From Planctomycetota bacterium (GTDB lineage: Bacteria; Planctomycetota; Phycisphaerae; UBA1845): 9,392 nt of DNA. Shown in pieces: positions 1 through 6,664 of this stretch. The stretch lies in contig JADFHG010000104.1 in the NCBI GenBank assembly GCA_022567365.1, positions 1 to 9,392 on the forward strand, given 5' to 3'. Made by a program: the position numbers and the translations under genes. The notes under the pieces were generated by a model. The model was not told where the DNA came from. It saw nothing but the letters and a program-made list of their open reading frames with translations, and did no database searches. Every line of letters begins with the position of its first letter. Within the stretch, counting starts at the first letter, position 1.

Positions 1-1329
1 GACGTGGCCGGTTCCTTGTTGGATATGTCATCGCTGGGAACGATCGCTAGTACTGGCGGTGGGAGGGCGTTAGTAGATATCACTAATGGTGGGCACGTGC
101 TGATGGGGAACTTCATGAACACTCGCGTCACAACGACCATCAACCTCAACACGGATTCGGTCTTGAGCGTGGCCAGCCTCCAGGCAGACAGCCCGGTTGC
201 CATTACGCTGAAGACGGCGACCGACCGGCTGGAGGCATCCGGTTCCCTGCTGTTGGGCAACAAAATCACGATCACGGCTCCGGCGGGTGGTACGGTGCGC
301 GTCGGAGGGGATTTCCTTTACACGCACGAGAACGCGGCCGACCTCAGTCTGGGCTTGGCGCAGCTCGAGTGCGTTGGCGATTGGCAGTGGTTGGAGGTAG
401 GTGGCACGGACTTCAACCTGGCGTGCGACTCGATTCCGGATGACAACTTCGGCTACCTGCAGTTGATCATCGGCCAGGCGGGTCACGCGTCCGTGGTGCA
501 ACTCGTGGACCTCCACGACAACCACCAGCCAGGCGTCGCCGATGCGCTGTATCTGTTCAACTTCGAGGACGACGACTGCAAGGGCGGAATCGAGGGCTTG
601 CGGATGCTCGGAGGTTCGACCCTGGTGATCGGCGATCTCAACGTATACGCAATGCTCGACATCGACGAGAACGGCAAGACGGACGACGTGATAGAGCTGA
701 CCCGTCTTCACGACCTCTTCGAGCCCGGCGAGACGAGCTACCGCTTCAACCACACTGCCCCTGACGGGTTCATCAATGACGGGTGGATCATCAGACCCGA
801 GATGTTTCCTCCGATTGGCGCGATCGATGCCCGGCAGCCATCCAACCCGGACGGCTCAAACCCGGCCGGTTGGACGACGATCGACCTGGTCTTCCTCGGG
901 GATCCGCCGCCGTTGCCCGGGAAGAATGAATTCGAGGTTGAGGTGACGGGCGGCGGGACACCACCCGAAATCGTGGGCGTCACCGTGGGGAGCTACAAGG
1001 TGACCGTGGAACTCGATGGCCCGATTCCCCATGGCGATGGCGTCCATGGCGTGCAGACGAAGATCACGCACGTGCCCAGCGGTTCGAAGACCTGTGTCGG
1101 CTATCTGCCCGCCGACGTGAACAACGACCGCCTGAGCAATGCGAATGACATCCTTGCGCTCATCAACCACCTCAACGATGCACCAGGACCGTCGCTCGCT
1201 GACTATCAGACCGACATCGATCGAAGTGGTCTCACCAACGCCAGCGACATCCTCCGTGTCATCGACCTGCTCAACGGCGCTGGCGTATATGACCCGTGGA
1301 ATGGAGCGACACTGCCGGAATGTCCGTAG
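1..1329 (+). CDS. Dockerin-terminated beta-rich secreted protein (C-terminal part)
   Basis: The frame is open from the first base, so the N-terminus and any signal peptide lie outside the window; the GTG at 4 is not a credible start. Residue numbers count from that GTG. Residues 1-215 are rich in short beta strands and Gly/Asn/Asp turns. A stretch near 149-217 (LVDLHDN, ADALYL, GGSTLVIGDLNVY) resembles the beta-helix-like repeats of large planctomycete exported proteins. Residues 310-365 look like a small beta domain or linker. Residues 366-427 form a type I dockerin-like module with two calcium-loop repeats: D371, N373, D375, D382, then D404, D406, S408, D415. Each is followed by a similar helix (NANDILALINHLN, NASDILRVIDLLNG). 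Dockerins classically bind cohesins. In this lineage they often end huge exported proteins whose partner is unknown, and no cohesin is visible here. No catalytic domain is recognised. The stop is TAG at 1327-1329. Confidence 0.8.
   Translation, partial: DVAGSLLDMSSLGTIASTGGGRALVDITNGGHVLMGNFMNTRVTTTINLNTDSVLSVASLQADSPVAITLKTATDRLEASGSLLLGNKITITAPAGGTVRVGGDFLYTHENAADLSLGLAQLECVGDWQWLEVGGTDFNLACDSIPDDNFGYLQLIIGQAGHASVVQLVDLHDNHQPGVADALYLFNFEDDDCKGGIEGLRMLGGSTLVIGDLNVYAMLDIDENGKTDDVIELTRLHDLFEPGETSYRFNHTAPDGFINDGWIIRPEMFPPIGAIDARQPSNPDGSNPAGWTTIDLVFLGDPPPLPGKNEFEVEVTGGGTPPEIVGVTVGSYKVTVELDGPIPHGDGVHGVQTKITHVPSGSKTCVGYLPADVNNDRLSNANDILALINHLNDAPGPSLADYQTDIDRSGLTNASDILRVIDLLNGAGVYDPWNGATLPECP
1093..1284 (+). 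other. Type I dockerin-like module (two EF-hand-like repeats)
   Basis: This segment encodes two tandem calcium-loop and helix repeats of the form DxNxDxxxxxxD and DxDxSxxxxxxD, separated by about 20 residues. The residues just before the last loop aspartate are A-N in the first repeat and A-S in the second. In clostridial dockerins the Ser-Thr pair there contacts cohesin, so the canonical recognition pair is absent. The two-repeat architecture is visible directly. Calcium binding is inferred from the family. Confidence 0.78.
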
Positions 1330-1659
1330 GCAAGGCTTGTCGCGGGAACTCTGAATGGCGATGCTGCGTCGGTTGAGCACGGCTCCGTCTTCGTACAGCC
1401 TTCGGCGGAGGTCCGGCACCCCGCGGCGCGAGGAATTGCCGTAAGAACCGCCCTACCAGCGTGGCCCCGGTCGGCTCTTCGGATCATTGCCACCACCGCG
1501 ACTACTTCCGTCCGGGTTCCGTCCGCCAATTGTCTCACTGCTGGTATCCGGTTGGAACGCGGTTTCGTGTGATACGTACGGGTTTCCACGGCAGGATCTC
1601 ACCGGCAGGTCGGTTTCTCGAGAGAATGACCGGCGATCGTGCGCGCGGAAGCCCGGTGA

Positions 1660-1697
1660 GACGCGATTCCGCTCGCGTCCGATCAGATTTTTTTTTT
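1660..1697 (+). terminator. Hairpin with T10 tract, possible intrinsic terminator
   Basis: A perfect 7-bp stem (GACGCGA at 1660-1666 with TCGCGTC at 1673-1679, loop TTCCGC) is followed after eight bases by ten T at 1688-1697. The eight-base gap is longer than in a canonical intrinsic terminator, which lowers confidence. It could end transcription from the dockerin gene about 330 bases upstream, or from an unannotated small RNA. Confidence 0.4.
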
Positions 1698-1846
1698 GAG
1701 GACCACAGATCGCGCGCCTTGGTTGCGGTCCAATAAAACAATCCATTGTCCCGGCCCTCGGGAGAGTAGACCCGTTATCGGAATCCCTCGCGAGCCGCCG
1801 ACGAGCGACGGTCACCACGAGGTCCGTATGCGGGGTCCGAAAGTAT

Positions 1847-1874
1847 TAAAGGCGGATTATGGGCGAGACGATTT
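1847..1874 (+). promoter_or_regulatory. Weak sigma-28-like promoter candidate for flagellin
   Basis: TAAA at 1847-1850 is followed 16 bases later by GACGATTT at 1867-1874. The enterobacterial FliA consensus is TAAA, 15 bases, GCCGATAA, so the -10 matches at five of eight positions and the spacer is one base long. Flagellin genes are commonly sigma-28 dependent, which is the main reason to list it. It would give a long leader of about 310 bases before the flagellin ATG, so a closer unrecognised promoter is quite possible. Confidence 0.22.
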
Positions 1875-2179
1875 TGGACTTGGCATGGCATCTAGCCTCG
1901 GCGTCTCGGACGCAATGGGACGCCGGGCGAGGCATCTGGAATCGCCTTTGATTGCCAGGTCGGTGCCTTGGTTTTGTGCAGTGGGGTCGTCCGAATGGAG
2001 ACCAGTGAGCTGGCCCGGCAGGCTGGCTGGTCGGCGCCAGTCGATCGACCCATTGCCCGCAAGGCGGGACTGCGGAACGTCGGCCCTAACGAACAGGCCG
2101 GGCTATGGTGCTTCAAGAAACCGCCGTGGCGGCATGGCAGACAACGGTAGCCCATGAGCGGGGTTTCGGTCGGGCGCTT

Positions 2180-2183
2180 GGAG
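2180..2183 (+). promoter_or_regulatory. Ribosome binding site of flagellin
   Basis: GGAG at 2180-2183 lies ten bases before the ATG at 2194. It supports this start, which also matches the conserved first residues of flagellin. Confidence 0.6.
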
Positions 2184-2193
2184 ACGAAACAGA

Positions 2194-3687
2194 ATGACTC
2201 GGATCAATACGAACGTTGCGTCCCTGGTTGCACGTCGCGCCTTGGGCGTCAATAACATGTCGCTGAACATAGCGCTCAACCGTCTCAGCACCGGATTGAG
2301 AATCAACTCGGGTAAGGACGATCCAGCCGGCTTGATTGCATCCGAGACCTTGCGGTCGAGCCTACGTGCGATTACACAAGCCATCGACAATGCGCGGCGC
2401 GCCGACACGGTGGTCGCGGTGGCCGAGGGCGGTCTTCAGGAGATCAGCTCGCTCCTACTCGAACTCGAATCCCTCGTCGATGGTTCCGCCAGTGAAGCCG
2501 GTCTAACCAACGCTGAAATCGCCGCCAACCAAAGCCAGATCGACTCGATCCTCCAATCCGTCACGCGAATCGCGGACCAAGCCGCATTTGGCGATACGAA
2601 GCTTCTCAACGGCAATTTCGATTTTACGACCTCGGGCATAAACATAAACGAGGCCACCGGTGCCGTCCTGACGGACCTCAACAAGGTCCAGATCAACGCC
2701 GCCAAGATACCCAACGCCAGTTTTCGAACGGTCAACGTCAATGTCTTGGTGGGGTCGGGATTTGCAACGGCCAGTGCCCAGTTGGGCGGCGTTGGTTCGT
2801 CCGGTGAACTCGGTGGAGTCACGAGCGCGACAACCACGATCGAAGTTCGCGGTGAATTCGGCAGCGAGGTGATCAGCTTTGCGTCGGGAACGAGCGTGGC
2901 GGACATTGTGACTGCCATCAACAGCTCGTCGGAGCTGACGGGCGTTTCGGCAATAACGTCCGGTACGGCCGCCGCAGGTCAGATTATGTCCGTCCTGCTC
3001 ACGAGTACGTCGTATGGCTCGGACGCGTTCGTATCCGTCTCGGTCTTGGAGAATGTGTCCACCTTTTCGTTGCCCGGCGGGGCGGAAGTAAAGGCATTCG
3101 GTACCGACGGCACCATTACGATCAACGGATCGAACGGCATCGTCAACGGTCTCAACGTTTCGGTCCGGGCGGGTGCGCTCGATCTCGATCTGACGCTGAC
3201 TTCGACCTTTGGCGGAACGACCGGGGGCGCGACCTCCTTCGAAATCACCGGCGGCGGCGCGATTTTCGCCATCTCGCCCAACGTCGGGCTTTCGGGTCAG
3301 GAAACACTCGGGATTTCGGAGGTCTCGGCGGGCAAACTCGGCAACAAGGGCATCGGTTTCCTTACCACCTTGGGGTCCGGTCAGACGAACGACCTGTCCA
3401 GCAAGAACTTCGCATCCGCTCAAAGGATCGTCCGCGAGGCGATCAGTCAGATCGCCAAGCTGCGCGGTAGGCTCGGTGCGTTCCAGCGAAACACGTTGCA
3501 AACGACAATCAACTCGCTCTTGATCGCACGAGAGAACATCACCGCGGCGGAGAGCGCGATCCGCGACGCCGATTTCGCCGTCGAAACCTCGAACTTGACC
3601 AGGGCGCAGATCCTCGTCAACTCGTCCACCGCCGCATTGCAGATCGCCAATACGCAGCCGCAAAACGTGCTGGCGTTGCTCGGTTAG
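2194..3687 (+). CDS. fliC: Flagellin (filament structural protein)
   Basis: This encodes the extracellular filament subunit, 497 residues, exported by the flagellar type III system. The N-terminal D0/D1 helices are plain: TRINTNVASLVARRAL from residue 2, LNRLSTGLRINSGKDDPAG at 28-46, and a helical stretch to about 140 ending in FGDTKLLNG. The C-terminal D1/D0 region (about 385-497) has SAQRIVREAISQIAKLRGRLGAFQ and ends ANTQPQNVLALLG, both typical of flagellins. The variable middle, about 150-380, is Gly/Ser/Thr/Val-rich. It includes a flagellin hook-IN like segment at about 214-255 (VISFASGTSVADIVTAIN). No cysteine is present. The start is fixed by the conserved N-terminus and the ribosome binding site. 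A strong terminator follows, so it appears monocistronic. No flagellar chaperone or other motility gene is in view. The symbol fliC is by family; other lineages use hag or flaA. Confidence 0.96.
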   Translation: MTRINTNVASLVARRALGVNNMSLNIALNRLSTGLRINSGKDDPAGLIASETLRSSLRAITQAIDNARRADTVVAVAEGGLQEISSLLLELESLVDGSASEAGLTNAEIAANQSQIDSILQSVTRIADQAAFGDTKLLNGNFDFTTSGININEATGAVLTDLNKVQINAAKIPNASFRTVNVNVLVGSGFATASAQLGGVGSSGELGGVTSATTTIEVRGEFGSEVISFASGTSVADIVTAINSSSELTGVSAITSGTAAAGQIMSVLLTSTSYGSDAFVSVSVLENVSTFSLPGGAEVKAFGTDGTITINGSNGIVNGLNVSVRAGALDLDLTLTSTFGGTTGGATSFEITGGGAIFAISPNVGLSGQETLGISEVSAGKLGNKGIGFLTTLGSGQTNDLSSKNFASAQRIVREAISQIAKLRGRLGAFQRNTLQTTINSLLIARENITAAESAIRDADFAVETSNLTRAQILVNSSTAALQIANTQPQNVLALLG

Positions 3688-3708
3688 CAGTTCGCTGAAA
3701 AAGGCGTA

Positions 3709-3733
3709 GGACAGGCTTCCAGCCTATGAGTCC
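3709..3733. repeat. Degenerate palindrome ACAGGCTTCCAGCCT
   Basis: AGGCT (3713-3717) and AGCCT (3721-3725) pair perfectly across a TCC loop. Flanking GGAC (3709-3712) and GTCC (3730-3733) can extend the stem past a four-base bulge (ATGA). I remember a similar core with a longer symmetric stem as a recurrent intergenic element in planctomycete genomes, but I cannot check that here. Only one copy is seen in this window. Confidence 0.4.
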
Positions 3734-3743
3734 GTTGCAACAT

Positions 3744-3776
3744 AAGCGGCCGCCCTCCCGGCGGTCGTTTCTTTTT
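3744..3776 (+). terminator. Strong intrinsic terminator downstream of flagellin
   Basis: An 11-bp stem (3744-3754 with 3760-3770, including two G-T wobbles) encloses a CTCCC loop. A T-rich tail, TTTCTTTTT, runs over 3768-3776. It starts 57 bases after the flagellin stop and should end that transcript before the convergent folE gene. On the minus strand no T tract follows the stem, so it is not a good terminator for folE. Confidence 0.85.
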
Positions 3777-3842
3777 CAACAGGATGCCAAGTCCGCGACA
3801 CCGTGCGTGCCTCAAGCCCGCGGCTTCGGTTGTCCAGCCCGG

Positions 3843-4397
3843 CTACTTGTGAAGCAGCACCATGACCTCGCTCCGCGTACGCGCATCGCTTCGGCACCGG
3901 CCTCGAACGGCCGACGTGACCATGACGCTGCCGGCCTTCTTGATGCCACGGCACGTCATACAAGCGTGCGTGGCCTCCATGACCACGGCCACACCCTTCG
4001 CGTCCAACGCGTCCGTAAGAAGGTCCGCAATCTGCGAGGTGAGGCGCTCCTGCACCTGTGGGCGGTGCGCGAAATCGTCCACGACGCGGGCGAGCTTGGA
4101 GATGCCCACGACCTTCCCGTCCGGCAGGTATGCGACGTGCGCCTTGCCTTCGAACGGCAACAGATGGTGCTCGCACATCGAGTTGAACGGAATGTCGCGC
4201 AGCACCACCAACTCGTCATAGCACTCGGTGAATGTGGTTTCCAGATGGCACGCCGGGTCTTTGTGCAGACCGTCGAACAACTCCGCGTACATCCGCGCGA
4301 CGCGCCCAGGCGTCTTGCGCAGCCCTTCCCGATCCGGATCTTCGCCCACCGCGACGAGAATCTCGCGCACCGCTTTTTCTATGCGATCAAGGTCCAT
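3843..4397 (-). CDS. folE: GTP cyclohydrolase I
   Basis: This enzyme converts GTP to 7,8-dihydroneopterin triphosphate, the first step towards tetrahydrofolate and other pterins, in the cytosol. The 184-residue product has the usual length. Zinc ligands are visible: C75 and H78 in SMCEHH, and C146 in HACMTCRG (E. coli C110, H113, C181). H77 and H144 match the active-site histidines, and HRPQVQERLT (111-120) is the family signature. The N-terminal DRIEKAVREIL and LRKTPGRVARMYAEL also fit. The reading frame stays open for 91 codons upstream of the chosen ATG. That extension is non-conserved and would cross the promoter, so MDLDRIEK at 4397 is the start. No Shine-Dalgarno precedes it. A near-consensus promoter ends six bases before the ATG, implying a leaderless mRNA. 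The gene stands alone, convergent with flagellin and divergent from the acetoacetyl-CoA synthetase. C149 next to the zinc site is a mild oddity. Confidence 0.96.
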   Translation of the reverse strand: MDLDRIEKAVREILVAVGEDPDREGLRKTPGRVARMYAELFDGLHKDPACHLETTFTECYDELVVLRDIPFNSMCEHHLLPFEGKAHVAYLPDGKVVGISKLARVVDDFAHRPQVQERLTSQIADLLTDALDAKGVAVVMEATHACMTCRGIKKAGSVMVTSAVRGRCRSDARTRSEVMVLLHK

Positions 4398-4403
4398 GGT
4401 CCG

Positions 4404-4432
4404 ATCATAGTTGTGCGGCAAGCGTCTGGCAA
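4404..4432 (-). promoter_or_regulatory. Near-consensus sigma-70 type promoter of folE
   Basis: Read on the minus strand, TTGCCA (4432-4427, 5/6 to TTGACA) and TATGAT (4409-4404, 5/6 to TATAAT) are separated by exactly 17 bases. The -10 ends six bases before the folE ATG, so +1 is predicted at the A of the start codon or within a base or two. This agrees with the absence of a ribosome binding site. Confidence 0.65.
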
Positions 4433-4438
4433 AGACGC
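4422..4438. promoter_or_regulatory. Inverted repeat over the folE -35 box (candidate operator)
   Basis: GCGTCT (4422-4427) and AGACGC (4433-4438) form a perfect 6-bp inverted repeat around GGCAA. The -35 hexamer at 4427-4432 lies in its centre. A protein bound here would block polymerase. Single 6-bp repeats are common by chance, so the regulatory role is inference from position. Confidence 0.3.
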
Positions 4439-4515
4439 CTTCGCATAATGATCTCGCCGCGAGTCCCCCGTGACGTGGAATGACCGGCTCCCCGCGTGCT
4501 GTGTGATCTTGCGGT

Positions 4516-4544
4516 TTGACGCGATCCGACGATCGCCACAGAAT
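4516..4544 (+). promoter_or_regulatory. Candidate promoter of acetoacetyl-CoA synthetase with operator-like repeat
   Basis: TTGACG (4516-4521, 5/6) and CAGAAT (4539-4544, 4/6) are separated by 17 bases. Transcription would begin near 4551, about 60 bases before the ATG. The spacer contains a perfect inverted repeat, GCGATC (4521-4526) and GATCGC (4531-4536) around CGAC, a position typical of repressor operators. Promoter and operator are inferred from sequence alone. Confidence 0.4.
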
Positions 4545-4601
4545 GTCCGGGCGAGGATTGGTGCCGGCAACGACGCGTTTTTTGGCAGTGCGGTGTGCGG
4601 C

Positions 4602-4606
4602 GGAGG
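4602..4606 (+). promoter_or_regulatory. Shine-Dalgarno of acetoacetyl-CoA synthetase
   Basis: GGAGG at 4602-4606 lies six bases before the ATG at 4613. It decides the start in favour of 4613 over the in-frame GTG at 4595, which lies upstream of it. Confidence 0.8.
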
Positions 4607-4612
4607 ATTCCC

Positions 4613-6592
4613 ATGACCCAGGATGCTCGGCTGCTCTGGCAGCCGACGGACGATTCGGTTCGCCGGTCACAAATGCACGCGTTCATGACGGAGATGGCCG
4701 CCCGCTATGGGTTTGAGCCCGATTGGCCAGCGTTGCACCGTTGGTCCGTGCACCATCGCGACCGTTTCTGGCGGGAGATGCTCGACGTCGCCGAAGTGAG
4801 ACCGACAACGCCCGCCAAGGAGACCTGCCGCGGTTCGGGAATGCTGTCGACCGAGTGGTTTCCGGGGATACAGCTCAACTTCGCCGCTCATCTCCTCCGG
4901 TTCGCGGACGATCGCGTGGCGATTGCGGCTGAGGACGAACTCGGACGAACCCGGTCGATCACCTATCGGCAGCTCAATCAGGAGGTTGCGCGTCTGGCGT
5001 CCGCGATGCGCGCCGTCGGGATCGAGCGAGGCGACCGCGTCGGCGGGTTCCTTCCGAACATTCCCGAGGCCGTCATCGGCATGCTCGCGACGGCGAGCAT
5101 CGGCGCCGTGTGGTCTTCCTGTTCGCCCGATTTCGGCGTCGCCGGCGTGCTTGACCGCTTCGGTCAGATCGAGCCCAAGATGCTGATCGCCGCCGACGGA
5201 TATTCGTATAACGGAAAGGCGATCGACACGCTCGAGCGCGTCGCCGCCATCGTAGAGCGTATCCCCACCATCGAGACCGTCGTCGTCGTTGGATTCATGA
5301 CCGAGTCGCCGGACGTCTCCAATGTGAAGCACGCGCGACTCTGGTCGGATTTTTGCGCCGGCGCGTCCGGGCAGATCTCGCGGCCTGGGACCGACGGCGG
5401 GGCTGGCGCTATCGAATTCGAACCGGTCCCGTTCGATCATCCGCTCTATATCATGTACTCGTCGGGCACGACCGGGGTACCCAAGTGCATCGTCCACGGT
5501 GCCGGCGGCACGCTCCTTCAGCACATGAAGGAGCTCATGCTGCACACCGACGTGTCGCGCGACGACACAATCTTCTACTTCACGACTTGTGGGTGGATGA
5601 TGTGGAACTGGCTCGTCAGCGCCCTGGGCGTCGGCGCGACGGTCGCCCTCTACGAAGGCAGCCCGGGCTATCCGACTCTGGATCATCTTTGGGATTGGTC
5701 CGAACGCATCGGTATCTCCGTCTTCGGCACCAGCCCGAAGTTCATCACCGCGTGCGAAAACGGCGGAATCAAACCCGGGGCACAACACGACCTTGCCAGA
5801 CTTCGGGCGGTTCTCTCGACGGGATCGCCACTGACCGTCGAGAACTTCGACTGGGTCTATCGGGAGGTAAAGGAGAATCTCCAACTCTCGAGCATATGCG
5901 GCGGGACCGACATCATCAGTTGCTTCATGCTCGGCAACCCCATGCTGCCGGTATACGCAGGGGAGATTCAGTGCCTCGGGCTGGGCATGGACGTGCGTAC
6001 GTTTGATCAAGAGGGACGCGAGGTCGGGGGCGACAAGGCGGAACTCGTCTGCTGCGCGCCGTTCCCGTCTCAACCGACCGGTTTCTGGAACGACCCCGAC
6101 GATGAGAAGTATCGAAAGGCATACTTCGAGCGTTTCGACGGCGTGTGGCACCACGGCGATTTCGTCGAGATCACCGCGCGTGGCGGCGTGATCGTCTACG
6201 GCCGGTCCGACGCGACGCTAAACCCCGGCGGCGTGAGGATCGGAACGGCCGAGATATACCGGCAGGTCGAGTCGATGGAGGAGATCGTCGATAGCGTCGT
6301 CGTCGGCAAGCGCACGCCCGACGCCGACGTCGATGTGTGCCTCTTCGTCGTACTGCGAGAGGGCGCAACCCTCGGCGACGACCTCATCAAGAACATCCGG
6401 GACCGCATCGTCGCCGGCACGACCCGGCGGCATGTCCCGAAACACATCAAACAGGTCACGGCCGTGCCCTACACCATCAGCGGCAAGAAGGTCGAGCTGG
6501 CGGTCACACAGACGATCCACGGCGAGCCGGTACTGAACCGCGACGCGCTCGCCAACCCCGAGGCGCTGGACCAATACGCGGGGATTGTCTGA
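4613..6592 (+). CDS. Acetoacetyl-CoA synthetase (acetoacetate--CoA ligase)
   Basis: This enzyme activates acetoacetate with ATP and CoA to acetoacetyl-CoA, linking ketone bodies to beta-oxidation, ketogenic amino-acid breakdown or polyhydroxyalkanoate synthesis. The 659-residue length fits the family. ANL-superfamily motifs run in order: P-loop YSSGTTGVPK (282-291), CGGTD (429-433), WHHGDF (512-517), YGRSDATLNPGGVRIG (529-544), and a C-terminal catalytic lysine, probably K625 in YTISGKKVE. The N-terminal signature (LLWQPTDDS, WPALHRWSVHHRDRFW), IMYSSGTTGVPKCIVHGAGG and RIGTAEIYR point to this subfamily rather than acetyl- or propionyl-CoA synthetase. The protein should be cytosolic. The ATG at 4613 has a strong Shine-Dalgarno. 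The gene is divergent from folE and has its own candidate promoter. No thiolase, CoA-transferase or PHB gene is nearby, so the pathway context is unresolved. K625 may be controlled by acetylation as in related synthetases; that is inference. Genes of this family are called aacS or acsA in different organisms. Confidence 0.93.
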   Translation: MTQDARLLWQPTDDSVRRSQMHAFMTEMAARYGFEPDWPALHRWSVHHRDRFWREMLDVAEVRPTTPAKETCRGSGMLSTEWFPGIQLNFAAHLLRFADDRVAIAAEDELGRTRSITYRQLNQEVARLASAMRAVGIERGDRVGGFLPNIPEAVIGMLATASIGAVWSSCSPDFGVAGVLDRFGQIEPKMLIAADGYSYNGKAIDTLERVAAIVERIPTIETVVVVGFMTESPDVSNVKHARLWSDFCAGASGQISRPGTDGGAGAIEFEPVPFDHPLYIMYSSGTTGVPKCIVHGAGGTLLQHMKELMLHTDVSRDDTIFYFTTCGWMMWNWLVSALGVGATVALYEGSPGYPTLDHLWDWSERIGISVFGTSPKFITACENGGIKPGAQHDLARLRAVLSTGSPLTVENFDWVYREVKENLQLSSICGGTDIISCFMLGNPMLPVYAGEIQCLGLGMDVRTFDQEGREVGGDKAELVCCAPFPSQPTGFWNDPDDEKYRKAYFERFDGVWHHGDFVEITARGGVIVYGRSDATLNPGGVRIGTAEIYRQVESMEEIVDSVVVGKRTPDADVDVCLFVVLREGATLGDDLIKNIRDRIVAGTTRRHVPKHIKQVTAVPYTISGKKVELAVTQTIHGEPVLNRDALANPEALDQYAGIV

Positions 6593-6664
6593 AGTGCGCG
6601 ATCAGACGCAACCGATACCACGTGTGGACAACCGAATCTTCCGCAGCGGCCGTCGGACAGTGTA

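Larger units (their letters stand above)
1330..2193. other. Long gene-free interval between the dockerin gene and flagellin
   Basis: I find no convincing coding sequence in these 864 bases on either strand. The open frames present, including one of about 150 codons over 1696-2157 (+), give Arg/Pro/Gly-rich peptides with no recognisable domain or motif. The interval holds a 7-bp hairpin followed by a run of ten T (1660-1697), a weak sigma-28-like promoter (1847-1874), a 7-bp inverted repeat with a 31-base loop (1864-1870 with 1902-1908), a small palindrome (CCGCC-GT-GGCGG, 2121-2132), and the flagellin ribosome binding site at its end. No tRNA or known riboswitch was recognised. Confidence 0.6.

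Noticed and set aside
1879..1897. Sigma-54-like promoter (TTGGCAT...AGC) before flagellin
   Set aside because: The GG and GC pairs are separated by 11 bases instead of the required 10, and the flanking consensus is poor.
1864..1908. Inverted repeat CGAGACG / CGTCTCG
   Set aside because: A 7-bp match with a 31-base loop is expected about twice by chance in an interval of this length, so I do not call it a functional element.
1696..2157. Open frame of about 153 codons in the gene-free interval
   Set aside because: It begins with an ATC-like or weak start inside the T10 region, has no ribosome binding site, and its Arg/Pro/Gly-rich translation has no recognisable motif.
2503..3663. Long open frame antisense to flagellin (about 386 codons)
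   Set aside because: It is Arg/Asp/Gly-rich without any domain and lies wholly opposite a certain flagellin gene. Long antisense frames are expected in GC-rich coding sequence.
3814..3826. Hairpin AAGCC-CGC-GGCTT as a terminator for folE
   Set aside because: On the minus strand no T tract follows the stem, so it does not meet the criteria for an intrinsic terminator.
4398..4670. 91-codon N-terminal extension of folE
   Set aside because: The extension is non-conserved, would span the promoter and part of the divergent synthetase gene, and the family N-terminus begins at MDLDRIEK.
4667..6154. Long open frame antisense to the acetoacetyl-CoA synthetase gene (about 495 codons)
   Set aside because: The translation is rich in Arg, Asp and His with no recognisable motif, and the plus-strand gene carries all the ANL-family motifs in order. 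It is a compositional shadow.
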